Positions 26,066 to 34,844 of a stretch of 64,000 nt of DNA are shown in pieces. The stretch lies in the NCBI RefSeq assembly GCF_031312595.1, contig NZ_CP133592.1:558001-622000 (forward strand). Reading direction: 5' to 3'. The notes under the pieces are model-generated. The model made no database searches. It had not been told where the DNA came from and saw only the letters and a list, made by a program, of their open reading frames with translations. Position 1 is the stretch's first letter, and each line of letters begins with the position of its first letter. The stretch is from Methanolobus sediminis. Its GTDB lineage: Archaea; Halobacteriota; Methanosarcinia; Methanosarcinales; Methanosarcinaceae. Both the position numbers and the translations under genes were made by a program.

Positions 26066-26083
26066 TGACTAATCAGTCAATTG
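26066..26083 (+). promoter_or_regulatory. Weak TetR-type operator, before the ABC permease
   Basis: TGACTAATCAGTCAATTG contains the inner palindrome TGACTRRTCAGTCA but lacks the outer TCA arm of the island consensus. It lies 93 bases before the permease start. Confidence 0.45.
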
Positions 26084-26175
26084 CCAATCAACAATATAAT
26101 ACGGCAAAAATACCCATCGTTTGGCAATAATGTTATACTACACAAAGCAGAAGGACACAATTAGGAAGAAAAGCA

Positions 26176-27414
26176 ATGCGTAAAAGAACCTACCTTAAAC
26201 TTGCTACAAATATCCTGGTCCATAGTAAGATCAGAAGCTGGCTAACCATCATAGGCATCGTTATTGGTGTCGGATCGGTAGTTACCATTATGGCACTTAG
26301 CGATAGCATGGAAGCCGACATGGAAGAGAGATTAGCTGATCTTGACCTTACACTTATCACAGTCACCCCAGGTTACACACAGGCAATGTCAGGTTTTAGA
26401 GGTGGAGGAGGCGGCTTTGGCGGTAGTACCTCATCCTCGGATGCAGAATTGACTGATAAGGATATAATGGCAATAAAGCTCGTAGAGAATATTGATTATA
26501 TCTATGGTCAGATATCAGGAAGTAATCTGGATGTCTACTTCATGGGCGAGACTGCAGGACTTTCTGTGACAGGAGTAGACCCACAGGTCTGGCAGTATAC
26601 TGTAACTTATAAGGTTGAATCCGGCAGATTGCTTGAAACCACTGACAATAATGTTGTGGTTATTGGTTACAGAATAGCTCATGAGATGTATGATCAGGAA
26701 ATCGGCCTTAACCGCATACTTGCCATTGAAGGCAGATCCTACAGGGTAGTGGGTATACTGGCAGAAGGTGAAAGTGACAGTGCTATCATCATGCCCATTG
26801 ATTCAGCAGTAGATATAATCGATGATGCTGAGCCAGATGTATTTGACAGTATTGTTGTAAAAGCAGATAGTGTGGATAATGTTGAAACGGTTGTTAATGA
26901 CATTGAAGAGAAGCTCATGATATCAAGGCATGTCATGAATGACGACGACCGTGATTTCAGTGTTTCAGATTCATTATCAATGGCAGAATCTTTCAGTGAC
27001 ATGATGGCATCATTTACAATATTCCTGGGAGCAATAGCAGGTGTTTCACTTGTTGTGGGTTCTGTAGGTATCGCAAATACGATGTTCACATCCGTACTGG
27101 AAAGGACAAAGGAAATAGGCACAATGAAAGCTATTGGAGCAAAAAATAGCGATATCATGATGATATTCCTTTTCAACTCCGCTCTTGTGGGTTTTGTAGG
27201 AGGAGTGCTCGGAATAATACTTAGCCTGGTTTTGACATCATTTTTCCCTTACCTTGGGCTTCCAATGACTCGTTCATCCACAGGAATGACGGTTGCTCCG
27301 GACCTGATGGCTCTGGGGATCGGTATTGCAATGTTCATTGGAGTGATATCAGGTCTTATACCTGCATACAATGCATCAAAAATGAAACCAGTGGATGCAC
27401 TGAGATACGAGTGA
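26176..27414 (+). CDS. ABC transporter permease, MacB/FtsX type
   Basis: A 412-residue permease: an N-terminal transmembrane helix (WLTIIGIVIGVGSVVTIMAL), an extracytoplasmic MacB-type core domain (about 45-270) with a Gly-rich loop (FRGGGGGFGGS), and three C-terminal helices with the FtsX signature ERTKEIGTMKAIGAKNSDIM. The C-terminus PAYNASKMKPVDALRYE is typical. Such permeases work with a MacB/LolD-like ATPase and move peptides, drugs or lipoproteins, but no ATPase gene is adjacent. A weak TetR-type operator lies upstream. Its stop is 4 bp from that of the convergent regulator gene. Confidence 0.88.
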   Translation: MRKRTYLKLATNILVHSKIRSWLTIIGIVIGVGSVVTIMALSDSMEADMEERLADLDLTLITVTPGYTQAMSGFRGGGGGFGGSTSSSDAELTDKDIMAIKLVENIDYIYGQISGSNLDVYFMGETAGLSVTGVDPQVWQYTVTYKVESGRLLETTDNNVVVIGYRIAHEMYDQEIGLNRILAIEGRSYRVVGILAEGESDSAIIMPIDSAVDIIDDAEPDVFDSIVVKADSVDNVETVVNDIEEKLMISRHVMNDDDRDFSVSDSLSMAESFSDMMASFTIFLGAIAGVSLVVGSVGIANTMFTSVLERTKEIGTMKAIGAKNSDIMMIFLFNSALVGFVGGVLGIILSLVLTSFFPYLGLPMTRSSTGMTVAPDLMALGIGIAMFIGVISGLIPAYNASKMKPVDALRYE

Positions 27415-27418
27415 ACAA

Positions 27419-28177
27419 TTATGCCTCATTCATTCCTAGTGTTTTTACAAGTTCCAGCATGGAATTAAGAAGATGATAACCTGTAAATGTGATCTGATAT
27501 TCGCCCCGTTCTTCACGTTGGCGTATCAATCCTTTATCCTGTAATTTATCCAGATGGAAAAGAAGATTACCTGCACGGAGTTTTGTGATTTTTGAAAGTT
27601 CAGTAAATGATTTTCCATCATCATACAAGGCCTTTAAAACCTGCACTCTTACAGCACTACTTAATGCATCTCCTACCATGTTTGCAATCTGTTTTTCATG
27701 AAGGTTTTGAATTTCTAATGGTTTACTGCCCTCTTTTTGATAAAAGCCCATCTTTTCCAGCATCTCGATCTGCTGGTTAAAATACAGTTCTACGTGCTTG
27801 AAGCAATGTGTACATTGATCCAGTTTGGTTGCTTCTTCCTTCATTTTATCGAAATTTCGTCTTATATCGCCTACCTTTTTCTCGGATAGCTGACCGTTTC
27901 TGGCATAGTCTGCCAGCTCATCAAAAAACTCAACAAAAGCAGGCTTGCATTGTGTCCACATAGAACAGCTTTTTCCGTCTTCGCCACTGAGACTTAAAGC
28001 ACTATCTAAAGACCCATTTATTAGTGAAGCAGCACACTGGTTCCTGAACTCACTGAACATTGAATTTGTTCTATTCATTGTTACTTCACTTCTGAAACGA
28101 TTCAGTTCCGAACGAAGAGCAGTTATTTCCCCTTGCAATAAAGACACATTTTCTAATGCCATTTCTACTTCGCTCAT
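27419..28177 (-). CDS. ArsR-like winged-helix regulator
   Basis: A 252-residue protein. The C-terminal region (about 165-245) is a winged helix-turn-helix of ArsR type: ALSSAVRVQVLKALYDDGKSFTELSKITKLRAGNLLFHLDKLQDKGLI. The N-terminal 30 residues form a coiled coil (VSLLQGEITALRSELNRF). The middle is helical and has several cysteines (NQCAASL, KSCSMWTQC, DQCTHC), which might bind a metal or a redox signal. AGGAGGT precedes the start. Its target is not evident; the divergent neighbour is a small cysteine-rich protein gene. Confidence 0.8.
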   Translation of the reverse strand: MSEVEMALENVSLLQGEITALRSELNRFRSEVTMNRTNSMFSEFRNQCAASLINGSLDSALSLSGEDGKSCSMWTQCKPAFVEFFDELADYARNGQLSEKKVGDIRRNFDKMKEEATKLDQCTHCFKHVELYFNQQIEMLEKMGFYQKEGSKPLEIQNLHEKQIANMVGDALSSAVRVQVLKALYDDGKSFTELSKITKLRAGNLLFHLDKLQDKGLIRQREERGEYQITFTGYHLLNSMLELVKTLGMNEA

Positions 28178-28293
28178 TAAAAACCTCCTGAGATTCTATT
28201 TGTTAGAAATCTATACCAGACAAAGCTCTTGTATAATTCTATGACAAAATAGTATATTACTATGCACGTATTAATAGTATTTGGTGAATAACC

Positions 28294-28491
28294 ATGGAAT
28301 TAGAAGATCTTAACAAATACGTAGAAAACGCTAGTAAAGAAGAACTTGAAGCACTCGGTTTCCTCGGTCAGTGGTTAATGGGACTCAAACCTAAGTACTG
28401 CACATGCTCATGCAAATGCGATATGGATTGTGAGATAGTAAAAGCATTAGGTGGCGCTCTTCAAAATGCAGGTCAGAAATTGCAGGGATAA
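28294..28491 (+). CDS. Small cysteine-rich protein, 65 aa
   Basis: Sixty-five residues with a CTCSCKCDMDC cluster (five cysteines within 11 residues) in the middle, flanked by helices (KEELEALGFLGQWLMGL and IVKALGGALQNAG). The cluster suggests binding of a metal or iron-sulfur centre. GGTGA precedes the start. I recognise no family. It is divergent from the ArsR-like regulator, which may control it. Confidence 0.6.
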   Translation: MELEDLNKYVENASKEELEALGFLGQWLMGLKPKYCTCSCKCDMDCEIVKALGGALQNAGQKLQG

Positions 28492-28623
28492 GAATCAGAA
28501 TTCAGCAGGATTCTGACCTTCTCTGTTTTTATTTTTTATTGTATTAAGATTCATACAACCTGAATTCTTACATGAAATGTAGGGATATTTAGGATGAAAC
28601 AAACTACAAAAGGAGAATAAAAA

Positions 28624-28818
28624 ATGGCAAAACAAGAAAAAGCTCCGATATTTTGTGAAAAACTCTGTATTATTTGCAGAGGTGCACGTGCAGGTAATGG
28701 TCTGTGCAAAGCGTTGCAAAATATCGAACTTAAAATAACAGGTCCAAATGGTTGTCCTTGGGGGAAAGCAAGAACTAATTATTACGGTGTCACACCTGAC
28801 AAGCCAATTCCAAAGTAA
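28624..28818 (+). CDS. Small cysteine-rich protein, 64 aa
   Basis: Sixty-four residues with CEKLCIICRG near the start, then a GLCKAL and a NGCPWGKAR motif: five cysteines in all, spaced as in metal- or cluster-binding proteins. AAAGGAGA precedes ATG 28624. It follows the other small cysteine-rich gene by 132 bp but does not look homologous. Function unknown. Confidence 0.6.
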   Translation: MAKQEKAPIFCEKLCIICRGARAGNGLCKALQNIELKITGPNGCPWGKARTNYYGVTPDKPIPK

Positions 28819-28953
28819 AGAACCGATTACTTGCGGTGATCGGTTTGAATCTTTTATTTTTGATGGATATATTTAGTCAGTATTATTTTGTTGTCAATCT
28901 TAAAAAGTGCACAAAAACTATTTATACAACAAACCATTTTAATTAACATAAAA

Positions 28954-28971
28954 TGACTAACTAGTCAATAC
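28954..28971 (+). promoter_or_regulatory. TetR autoregulatory operator
   Basis: TGACTAACTAGTCAATAC, a weaker form of the island operator, ends 12 bases before the TetR start codon and lies about 34 bases after TTTATACA (28920-28927), so it would cover the transcription start. Confidence 0.55.
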
Positions 28972-28983
28972 CAGAGACAATTC

Positions 28984-29556
28984 ATGAAAAAACAGGTTGA
29001 AGATAAGAAAGCAGCCCTTCTGCAAGCGGCTTTGAAGCTTTTTAGTGAAAGAGGCTTCCACGGCACATCCACTGCCCAGATATCAAAAGAAGCAGGAGTA
29101 GCCACTGGCACGTTATTTAATTATTTTCCTACAAAAGAAGATCTTATCAATGGACTGTATTTTGAAATAAAAGGAGAATTAAGCCGTAAAATGGCGAAAG
29201 ATGTCCAGGATCAGAATACACTTCACGACAAATTCAAGAAAATATGGTATAATCTAATTGAATGGGGACTTAACAACCAGGAGCATTTTCATTTTGTAAA
29301 TCAGTTCTGCTCTTCACCTTACATAACAAACTATACCCGTGAAGTAGTCATGGATGAGTATCTTTTCTACCATGACCTTGTGAAAGAAGCTGTCACAAGC
29401 GGTGAACTCGGAGACTACCCTGGAGAAATGGTTGCTGTAATGTTCTATCAATCCAGCCGTACAATTGTGAATTTCATTCTTGATTCAGAACCACAGGATA
29501 AAGATAAGGTCATTGAAGATGGATTCCAGATCATCTGGGGTGGTCTGGTCAAATAA
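28984..29556 (+). CDS. TetR/AcrR family transcriptional regulator
   Basis: A 190-residue regulator. Residues about 8-55 form the TetR DNA-binding domain: ALLQAALKLFSERGFHGTSTAQISKEAGVATGTLFNYFPTKEDLI. The rest is an all-helical ligand-binding domain with no recognisable ligand signature. The operator overlapping its own start and similar operators before many genes up to 45.1 kb suggest it is a local repressor that frees the island when a small molecule binds. The gene starts 12 bases behind its operator, with no Shine-Dalgarno, so the message may be nearly leaderless. Confidence 0.92.
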   Translation: MKKQVEDKKAALLQAALKLFSERGFHGTSTAQISKEAGVATGTLFNYFPTKEDLINGLYFEIKGELSRKMAKDVQDQNTLHDKFKKIWYNLIEWGLNNQEHFHFVNQFCSSPYITNYTREVVMDEYLFYHDLVKEAVTSGELGDYPGEMVAVMFYQSSRTIVNFILDSEPQDKDKVIEDGFQIIWGGLVK

Positions 29557-29576
29557 TATTTTTTTCTCCATGCTTA

Positions 29577-29594
29577 TGAGTGACCAGTCACTCA
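29577..29594 (+). promoter_or_regulatory. TetR-type operator before the DUF362 operon
   Basis: TGAGTGACCAGTCACTCA, the most symmetric of the sites, 77 bases before the lipoprotein start and 20 bases after the TetR stop. It is the only one of the good sites that is not paired. Confidence 0.7.
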
Positions 29595-29671
29595 TTTAAC
29601 ATTGAAATCACACCTACTTTCACAATAAAAGTAACAAATTACCATGTACAGAAAATGGAGAGGAAATAAAA

Positions 29672-30730
29672 ATGAAAAAGCACATTACTATTTTGCTGAT
29701 TTCCATTCTGGTGTTCTCTTTAGTTGCAGGATGTATCACTGACGACAGCAAATCAGAAACGGATTATGAAACACTTGAAGTAAATAGTAACAATTTCAAT
29801 GAAGATTCACAGGCAACAACTGCTACGTATGGCATGGTAACTGAAATTCCTAAAGTCTACATGACCACTGATATCAGCCCGGAAGGCTTAATTACAGTTT
29901 ACGAAGCAATGGGTCGTGAGCTTACCGGGAACGTTGCAGTAAAAGTCCATAGCGGAGAGCCAGGTAGTGAAGATAACAATTACCTTAGACCCGAACTGAT
30001 AAAAGATCTGGTTCAACAAGTGAATGGCACTATTGTTGAATGCAATACTGCTTATGGTGGCGGCAGAGCTGAAACAGCAATGCATAAACAAGTGATGATA
30101 GATCATGGATTCACAGCTATTGCTCCAACAGACATAATGGATGAAGAAGGTGAAATGTCGCTTCCGGTAAGTAAAGGAGAACACCTTGATGAATTCATTG
30201 TTGGTTCACATTACTCAAATTATGACTCATGGTTAATTCTTTCTCACTTTAAAGGTCATGCAATGGGTGGCTTTGGCGGTGCCCTAAAGAATGTGGCAAT
30301 TGGTATTGCGTCAGCTAATGGAAAAACAAGTGTCCACAGTGCAGGTGCTTATGATGATGTAAGTCGGATATGGAGCGCATTCAGTAATATTCCTCAGGAT
30401 GACTTTCTGGAATCAATGGCAGAAGCCAATGGAGCATTCATGGATGATGTAGGAGATAATGCAGTCTACATAAATGTCTTAAACAGGATTTCTGTTGATT
30501 GTGATTGTGTTGCCAATCCGGCTGATCCGACTATGGCAGACATAGGAATCATGGCATCCCTTGACCCTGTTGCTCTTGACCAGGCATGTGTTGACCAGAT
30601 ATACGCAGCACCGGACGGACAGGATGTAATTGAGAGAATTGAATCAAGAAATGGTACACATATACTTGACTATGCAGCAAATCTTGGTCTGGGCAGTCAG
30701 GAATATGAATTGGTGATACTGGATGCTTGA
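29672..30730 (+). CDS. DUF362 domain lipoprotein
   Basis: A 352-residue lipoprotein. The signal peptide (ITILLISILVFSLVAGC) ends in a VAGC lipobox. The mature part matches DUF362: AVKVHSGEPGS, IVECNTAYGGGRAET, LSHFKGHAMGGFGGALKNVAIGIAS, and DIGIMASLDPVALDQAC. Many DUF362 proteins carry 4Fe-4S ferredoxin motifs; here only a VDCDCVANP pair remains, so no cluster is expected. Function unknown, probably redox or metal related. GGAGAGG precedes the start, and the last codons overlap the start of the permease gene by 8 bases. Confidence 0.85.
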   Translation: MKKHITILLISILVFSLVAGCITDDSKSETDYETLEVNSNNFNEDSQATTATYGMVTEIPKVYMTTDISPEGLITVYEAMGRELTGNVAVKVHSGEPGSEDNNYLRPELIKDLVQQVNGTIVECNTAYGGGRAETAMHKQVMIDHGFTAIAPTDIMDEEGEMSLPVSKGEHLDEFIVGSHYSNYDSWLILSHFKGHAMGGFGGALKNVAIGIASANGKTSVHSAGAYDDVSRIWSAFSNIPQDDFLESMAEANGAFMDDVGDNAVYINVLNRISVDCDCVANPADPTMADIGIMASLDPVALDQACVDQIYAAPDGQDVIERIESRNGTHILDYAANLGLGSQEYELVILDA

Positions 30731-31625
30731 TCTACTCCAGAAGGAGTTTATATATCTCTGGTATTATTCCAGCGTCCTGTTTAACCAGATCGCAATATAC
30801 TGGGTATTTGGTATTTTCATGGGCTCAGTAATTTCGGTATTTGGCAAAGAGAAGATTCACAAGCTGTTTGTTTCAATACAGAACAAACGCCTTGGAATAT
30901 TCGGGGTGATTCCTGCAAGCATGCTGGGAATTGCCTCCCCTCTTTGTATGTTTGGTACTATCCCTATTGCAGCTTCATTCTCTCAAAAAGGAATGAGAGA
31001 TGACTGGTTAGCTGCATTCATGATGAGCTCTATTTTACTGAATCCTCAACTTCTCATTTATAGTGCTGCTCTTGGCAAAACAGTTTTTTCCATACGCTTA
31101 GTTTTAGCTATCATTTGTGGAATTCTGGCAGGGCTCTGTGTCAGGTTATTTTTCCGGGACAAAGGATTCTTTAATTTTTCAACTCTTGTACTACCGGAAA
31201 GCAGGGATACTGACCCAAATATGCTAATGCGCCTGATAAAGAACATATGGAGAAATCTCAAGGCAACCGGAGGGTATTTTCTTCTGGGAATCTTGCTTTC
31301 AGCAATGTTTCAACGCTATGTATCCCCTGATGCGTTTGCCAGCCTTTTTGGAAACCAGCAAGGATTTGGAGTATTATTGGCAGCAACCATAGGTGTACCC
31401 TTATACGTATGTGGCGGAGGTACTATCCCTTTACTGCTGGAATGGTTACGACATGGCATGACTCTGGGTGCAGCTGCAGCATTTATGGTTACCGGACCTG
31501 CAACTAAAATAACTAATCTTGGTGCTGTGAAAATAGTCCTGGGTAAAAGGCAATTCAGTATGTATCTGGCATATACAATCGTATTTGCGATCACAACAGG
31601 AATTATTATAGATATTGCTCTTTAA
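30723..31625 (+). CDS. ArsP/DUF318-type permease
   Basis: A 300-residue integral membrane protein with about eight helices, matching the ArsP_1/COG0701 permease family: GIFGVIPASMLGIASPLCMFGTIPIAASFSQKG near the first conserved block and GVPLYVCGGGTIPLLLEWLRHGMTLGAAAAFMVTGPATKITNLG in the second. Relatives export organoarsenicals or are of unknown function; the paired cysteines in the two blocks (PLCM and YVCGGG) may carry substrate. It is translationally coupled to the DUF362 lipoprotein, suggesting a joint envelope function. Confidence 0.88.
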   Translation: MLDLLQKEFIYLWYYSSVLFNQIAIYWVFGIFMGSVISVFGKEKIHKLFVSIQNKRLGIFGVIPASMLGIASPLCMFGTIPIAASFSQKGMRDDWLAAFMMSSILLNPQLLIYSAALGKTVFSIRLVLAIICGILAGLCVRLFFRDKGFFNFSTLVLPESRDTDPNMLMRLIKNIWRNLKATGGYFLLGILLSAMFQRYVSPDAFASLFGNQQGFGVLLAATIGVPLYVCGGGTIPLLLEWLRHGMTLGAAAAFMVTGPATKITNLGAVKIVLGKRQFSMYLAYTIVFAITTGIIIDIAL

Positions 31626-31675
31626 TATCTTATAGTGGAGTAATAAACACAAGGTGTTTGGGAAATGGTGTTCTT

Positions 31676-32821
31676 GTGATTCAAAAAGTAAAACAGATCA
31701 AACTCAAAAAGATCGTATTACATTCTTTCCTGCTTTTGGTACTATTTTGTGCAGGCATTATATTATTTATGAATATAGCTCCGGCTTTTGGCGGAGATCC
31801 AACATCTGAACAAAAAGAAGCATATCAACAATTAAGTAACTATGTTGATGGACATTTTGTAAATGAATTACCCACCAGTGTTTTTGTAGATTCATCAGAG
31901 ACACCATCTGCAAATGATTCTTCAGGTTCCGAAGTTGTAGACCGTAATCCTGCAAGTCCGATCCCTGTTTCTACTATTGACTGGAACCAGATAAACCGTA
32001 AAAACGATAGCCTTACATGGTTGGGACACTCTGCTTACCTGCTTAGTATTGATGACAAAAAGCTATTGCTCGATCCGATGCTAAGTCCTGTTGCTTCACC
32101 GGTTTCATTTGTGGGAATTAACAGATATGAATATAGTGAAGATATCATGTCGAATATCATTGATGAAATGCCGCCAATTGATGCAGTTTTTATCACACAT
32201 GACCATTACGATCACATGGACTACCAATCTATTGTAAAACTGAACAGTAAAGCATCGCATTTCTTTGTTCCTCTTGGATGCGAGGCTCATCTGATACGAT
32301 GGGGTATTCCGGAGGAGAAGATCACGGAACTTAACTGGTGGGAAGAAACAGAGTATGAGGGTTTAACCGTTGTTTTGACACCATCAAGACATGGCTCAGG
32401 AAGAGATCTATTCAGCATTGATACCACACTATGGGGCGGATGGATCATCCTGGGAAGCAAAACCCGGGTATATACCAGCGGGGATGGCGGCTACGGTCCA
32501 CACTTTGAGGAGATTGGAAACCAATACGGACCTTTTGACATTACATTGATGGAAGGTGCCCAATATGACCAGAGATGGGCTGAGATCCATATGATTCCGG
32601 AACAGGCAGTACAGGCTCATCTGGATGTAAATGGTGAGACCATGATGCTGATGCATTGGGGTGCATTTACGCTGGCTAATCATGCCTGGAATGAACCAAT
32701 AGAAAGGGCGCTTGAAGAAGCAAACAAAAGAGAAGTGAACATAATTGCTCCAATGATCGGGGAGACGGTTCTGTTAGACTCAGAGTTGGAAACATCTCCA
32801 ACTTCGTGGTGGGATTTCTGA
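31676..32821 (+). CDS. Membrane-anchored metallo-beta-lactamase-fold hydrolase
   Basis: A 381-residue protein with an N-terminal anchor (HSFLLLVLFCAGIILFMNIA) and an MBL domain of the UlaG/NAPE-PLD-like group: WLGHSAYLLSIDDKKLLLDPML, the metal motif HDHYDHMD, later TPSRHGSGRD, YTSGDGGYGPHF and MLMHWGAF. The set of His and Asp ligands is complete. The active site would face outside. GTG 31676 is chosen with GGTG 5 bases upstream; a TTG at 31658 is possible. It ends the operon begun by the DUF362 lipoprotein. Substrate unknown. Confidence 0.82.
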   Translation: MIQKVKQIKLKKIVLHSFLLLVLFCAGIILFMNIAPAFGGDPTSEQKEAYQQLSNYVDGHFVNELPTSVFVDSSETPSANDSSGSEVVDRNPASPIPVSTIDWNQINRKNDSLTWLGHSAYLLSIDDKKLLLDPMLSPVASPVSFVGINRYEYSEDIMSNIIDEMPPIDAVFITHDHYDHMDYQSIVKLNSKASHFFVPLGCEAHLIRWGIPEEKITELNWWEETEYEGLTVVLTPSRHGSGRDLFSIDTTLWGGWIILGSKTRVYTSGDGGYGPHFEEIGNQYGPFDITLMEGAQYDQRWAEIHMIPEQAVQAHLDVNGETMMLMHWGAFTLANHAWNEPIERALEEANKREVNIIAPMIGETVLLDSELETSPTSWWDF

Positions 32822-32973
32822 TAAGGAAATGGAAGTTAATCCACTTTATAACTTAGCAGAGAATGAAAAGAGTCTCGTATCATTCAAGAATAAAGTAGAA
32901 CTGCGGTTAAGATTCACAGTCAATTATTCTCCAATATGCTCATCTTTATATACTAGTAAGCATAATACTTAAT

Positions 32974-32991
32974 TGACTGATTAGTCACTCA
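32974..32991 (+). promoter_or_regulatory. TetR-type operator, distal of the ADH pair
   Basis: TGACTGATTAGTCACTCA, lying 29 bases after the TATA box TTTATATAC (32945-32953). Confidence 0.7.
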
Positions 32992-33031
32992 TAAATGTAT
33001 AACGCACTACATAGTGTTAATTAACAGATGA

Positions 33032-33049
33032 TGACTGATTACTCAATCA
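33032..33049 (+). promoter_or_regulatory. TetR-type operator, proximal of the ADH pair
   Basis: TGACTGATTACTCAATCA, 58 bp downstream of its partner and 87 bp before the dehydrogenase start, thus inside the transcribed leader. Between the two lies a GTATAAC element. Confidence 0.7.
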
Positions 33050-33136
33050 TGGCGGTTGGAAGTATCCATCATTTTCTGACAAAATGATATATGCAGATAC
33101 AGTTAAAATTACAAAATAAGTATGAGGAGAATAAAT

Positions 33137-34201
33137 ATGGTAGAAAATATTCAATCAAAGGGTTATGCTGGAAAAGACGATTCAGGAAAGTTATCTCCCT
33201 GGTCTTTTGAAAGAAGACCTGTAGGAGATAATGACATCCTAATTGACATCAAATACTGTGGAGTTTGTCATTCCGACATTCATCAGATCAAAGGACACTG
33301 GGGGCCACAACAATATCCACAGGTGCCTGGTCATGAAATTGTAGGTATTGTCGCTGCTGTCGGAAAGAATGTTACAAAATTCAAAGTAGGTGATCGTGCA
33401 GGTGTCGGGTGCATGGTTGACAGTTGTATGGACTGTGAAAGCTGTAACAATGGTGAAGAACATCATTGCGACAAGGGTGAAACCATAATGACATATGGTT
33501 ATCTGGAAGAATCATCACCTACAGGTATAAGTCAGGGAGGATATTCCCAGAATATCGTTGTCACCGAGCATTTTGCGATAAAGATACCTGATTCTATTAA
33601 ACTCGAGGATGCTGCTCCATTACTGTGTGCTGGTATTACTACATATTCACCTTTAATGAAAGCTAGTATCAAAAAAGGAGATAAAGTAGGAGTTGTAGGA
33701 ATTGGCGGACTGGGACACGTAGCTATAAAACTAGCAGTATCAAAAGGTGCCGAAGTTTATGCCTTTACAACCAGTGAAAGCAAAAAGGAAGATTGTCTTG
33801 CATTCGGGGCAAAACAAGTCATTGTTGTTAATTCACCAGAAGACATGCAGCCATTAAGGGGTAAACTGGATTACATGATATCCACAGTTCCATATGCATA
33901 CGATATGTCATCATACATTGACTGCGTAAAGCCATACGGATACTTCACCCAGGTAGGACAACCAATTGGAGGAGAACTCACAATTAACAACTTCAATATG
34001 ATCTTCAACAGAGTGAACTTTAATGGATCACTTATTGGTGGAATCCCGGAAACTCAGGAAGTAGTTGATTATTGTGCGGAAAATAAGATCTATCCGGAAA
34101 TTCAAATGATTGAACCTGAAATGATCAATGAGGTATGGGAGAAGGTCGTAAATAAAGAAGCTCGCTATCGATATGTAATTGACATGTCAGCTTTGAAATA
34201 A
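33137..34201 (+). CDS. Zinc-dependent alcohol dehydrogenase (YahK/CAD type)
   Basis: A 354-residue medium-chain dehydrogenase. Catalytic zinc ligands: CGVCHSDIH and GHE; structural zinc: the CMDCESCNNGEEHHC lobe; cofactor loop: VGVVGIGGLGHVAIKLA. The layout and the CG VCHSD-H motif match the NADP-dependent cinnamyl-alcohol/YahK group, which reduces aldehydes broadly. Following the cofactor strand is TTSESKK, where Ser in place of Asp favours NADPH. ATG 33137 follows GAGGAG; ATG 33122 lies before it. First gene of a four-gene unit under paired operators. Confidence 0.93.
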   Translation: MVENIQSKGYAGKDDSGKLSPWSFERRPVGDNDILIDIKYCGVCHSDIHQIKGHWGPQQYPQVPGHEIVGIVAAVGKNVTKFKVGDRAGVGCMVDSCMDCESCNNGEEHHCDKGETIMTYGYLEESSPTGISQGGYSQNIVVTEHFAIKIPDSIKLEDAAPLLCAGITTYSPLMKASIKKGDKVGVVGIGGLGHVAIKLAVSKGAEVYAFTTSESKKEDCLAFGAKQVIVVNSPEDMQPLRGKLDYMISTVPYAYDMSSYIDCVKPYGYFTQVGQPIGGELTINNFNMIFNRVNFNGSLIGGIPETQEVVDYCAENKIYPEIQMIEPEMINEVWEKVVNKEARYRYVIDMSALK

Positions 34202-34251
34202 GACCTGACCAGGTCCTTACTTTTTTATCACAAAAAACGAGGAAAATTTCA

Positions 34252-34815
34252 GTGAGAAAAAGGGCATGGAATAAAATGATGAATTTTAATGAAGAAAAAT
34301 GTCTGATAGCCTATTTTTCACGTGCTGACAATAACTATGTCAGTGGGAAGATAGTGAATCTGACGGTTGGTAACACAAAATTAGCAGCTGGCATGATCCA
34401 TGAAATAACTAATGGTGAACTTTTTAGTATCGATACTGTACAATCCTATCCTAAGGATTATTCTGCAACCGTCAACGTGGCAAAAAAGGAATTGAATGGA
34501 AATACCAGACCTGAACTTTCCAGCCATGTGAAAGATATGGAATCTTATAATGTGGTATTTCTTGGTTACCCTAACTGGTTAGGAACCATGCCAATGCCGG
34601 TGTTCACATTCCTGGAAGAATACGACTTTTCGGGAAAGACCATTGTTCCATTCTGTACCCATGAAGGAAGTGGAATGGGTCGCAGTGAGAACGATATTGC
34701 AAATCTTTGCCCGGAATCAACAGTTTTGAAAGGACTTGCCATACACGGTTCACGTGTAAGTTCTGCAAAAAAGGATATTGAAGGCTGGTTGGAATCTATC
34801 AGCAGTATGTCTTGA
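34252..34815 (+). CDS. Flavodoxin
   Basis: A 187-residue flavodoxin-fold protein: an N-terminal strand-loop CLIAYFSRADNNYVSG with the FMN phosphate-binding loop, GYPNWLGTMPMPVFTFLEEYDFSGKTIVPFCTHEGSGMG in the core, matching the long flavodoxin_4 group found next to oxidoreductases in anaerobes. It binds FMN and shuttles electrons in the cytoplasm. The GTG start at 34252 follows GAGGA; ATG 34276/34279 are alternatives. It is placed between the dehydrogenase and the decarboxylase-like gene in one operon. Confidence 0.88.
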   Translation: MRKRAWNKMMNFNEEKCLIAYFSRADNNYVSGKIVNLTVGNTKLAAGMIHEITNGELFSIDTVQSYPKDYSATVNVAKKELNGNTRPELSSHVKDMESYNVVFLGYPNWLGTMPMPVFTFLEEYDFSGKTIVPFCTHEGSGMGRSENDIANLCPESTVLKGLAIHGSRVSSAKKDIEGWLESISSMS

Positions 34816-34844
34816 ATCATCTAATAATGAAAGTGAGGTTTATT

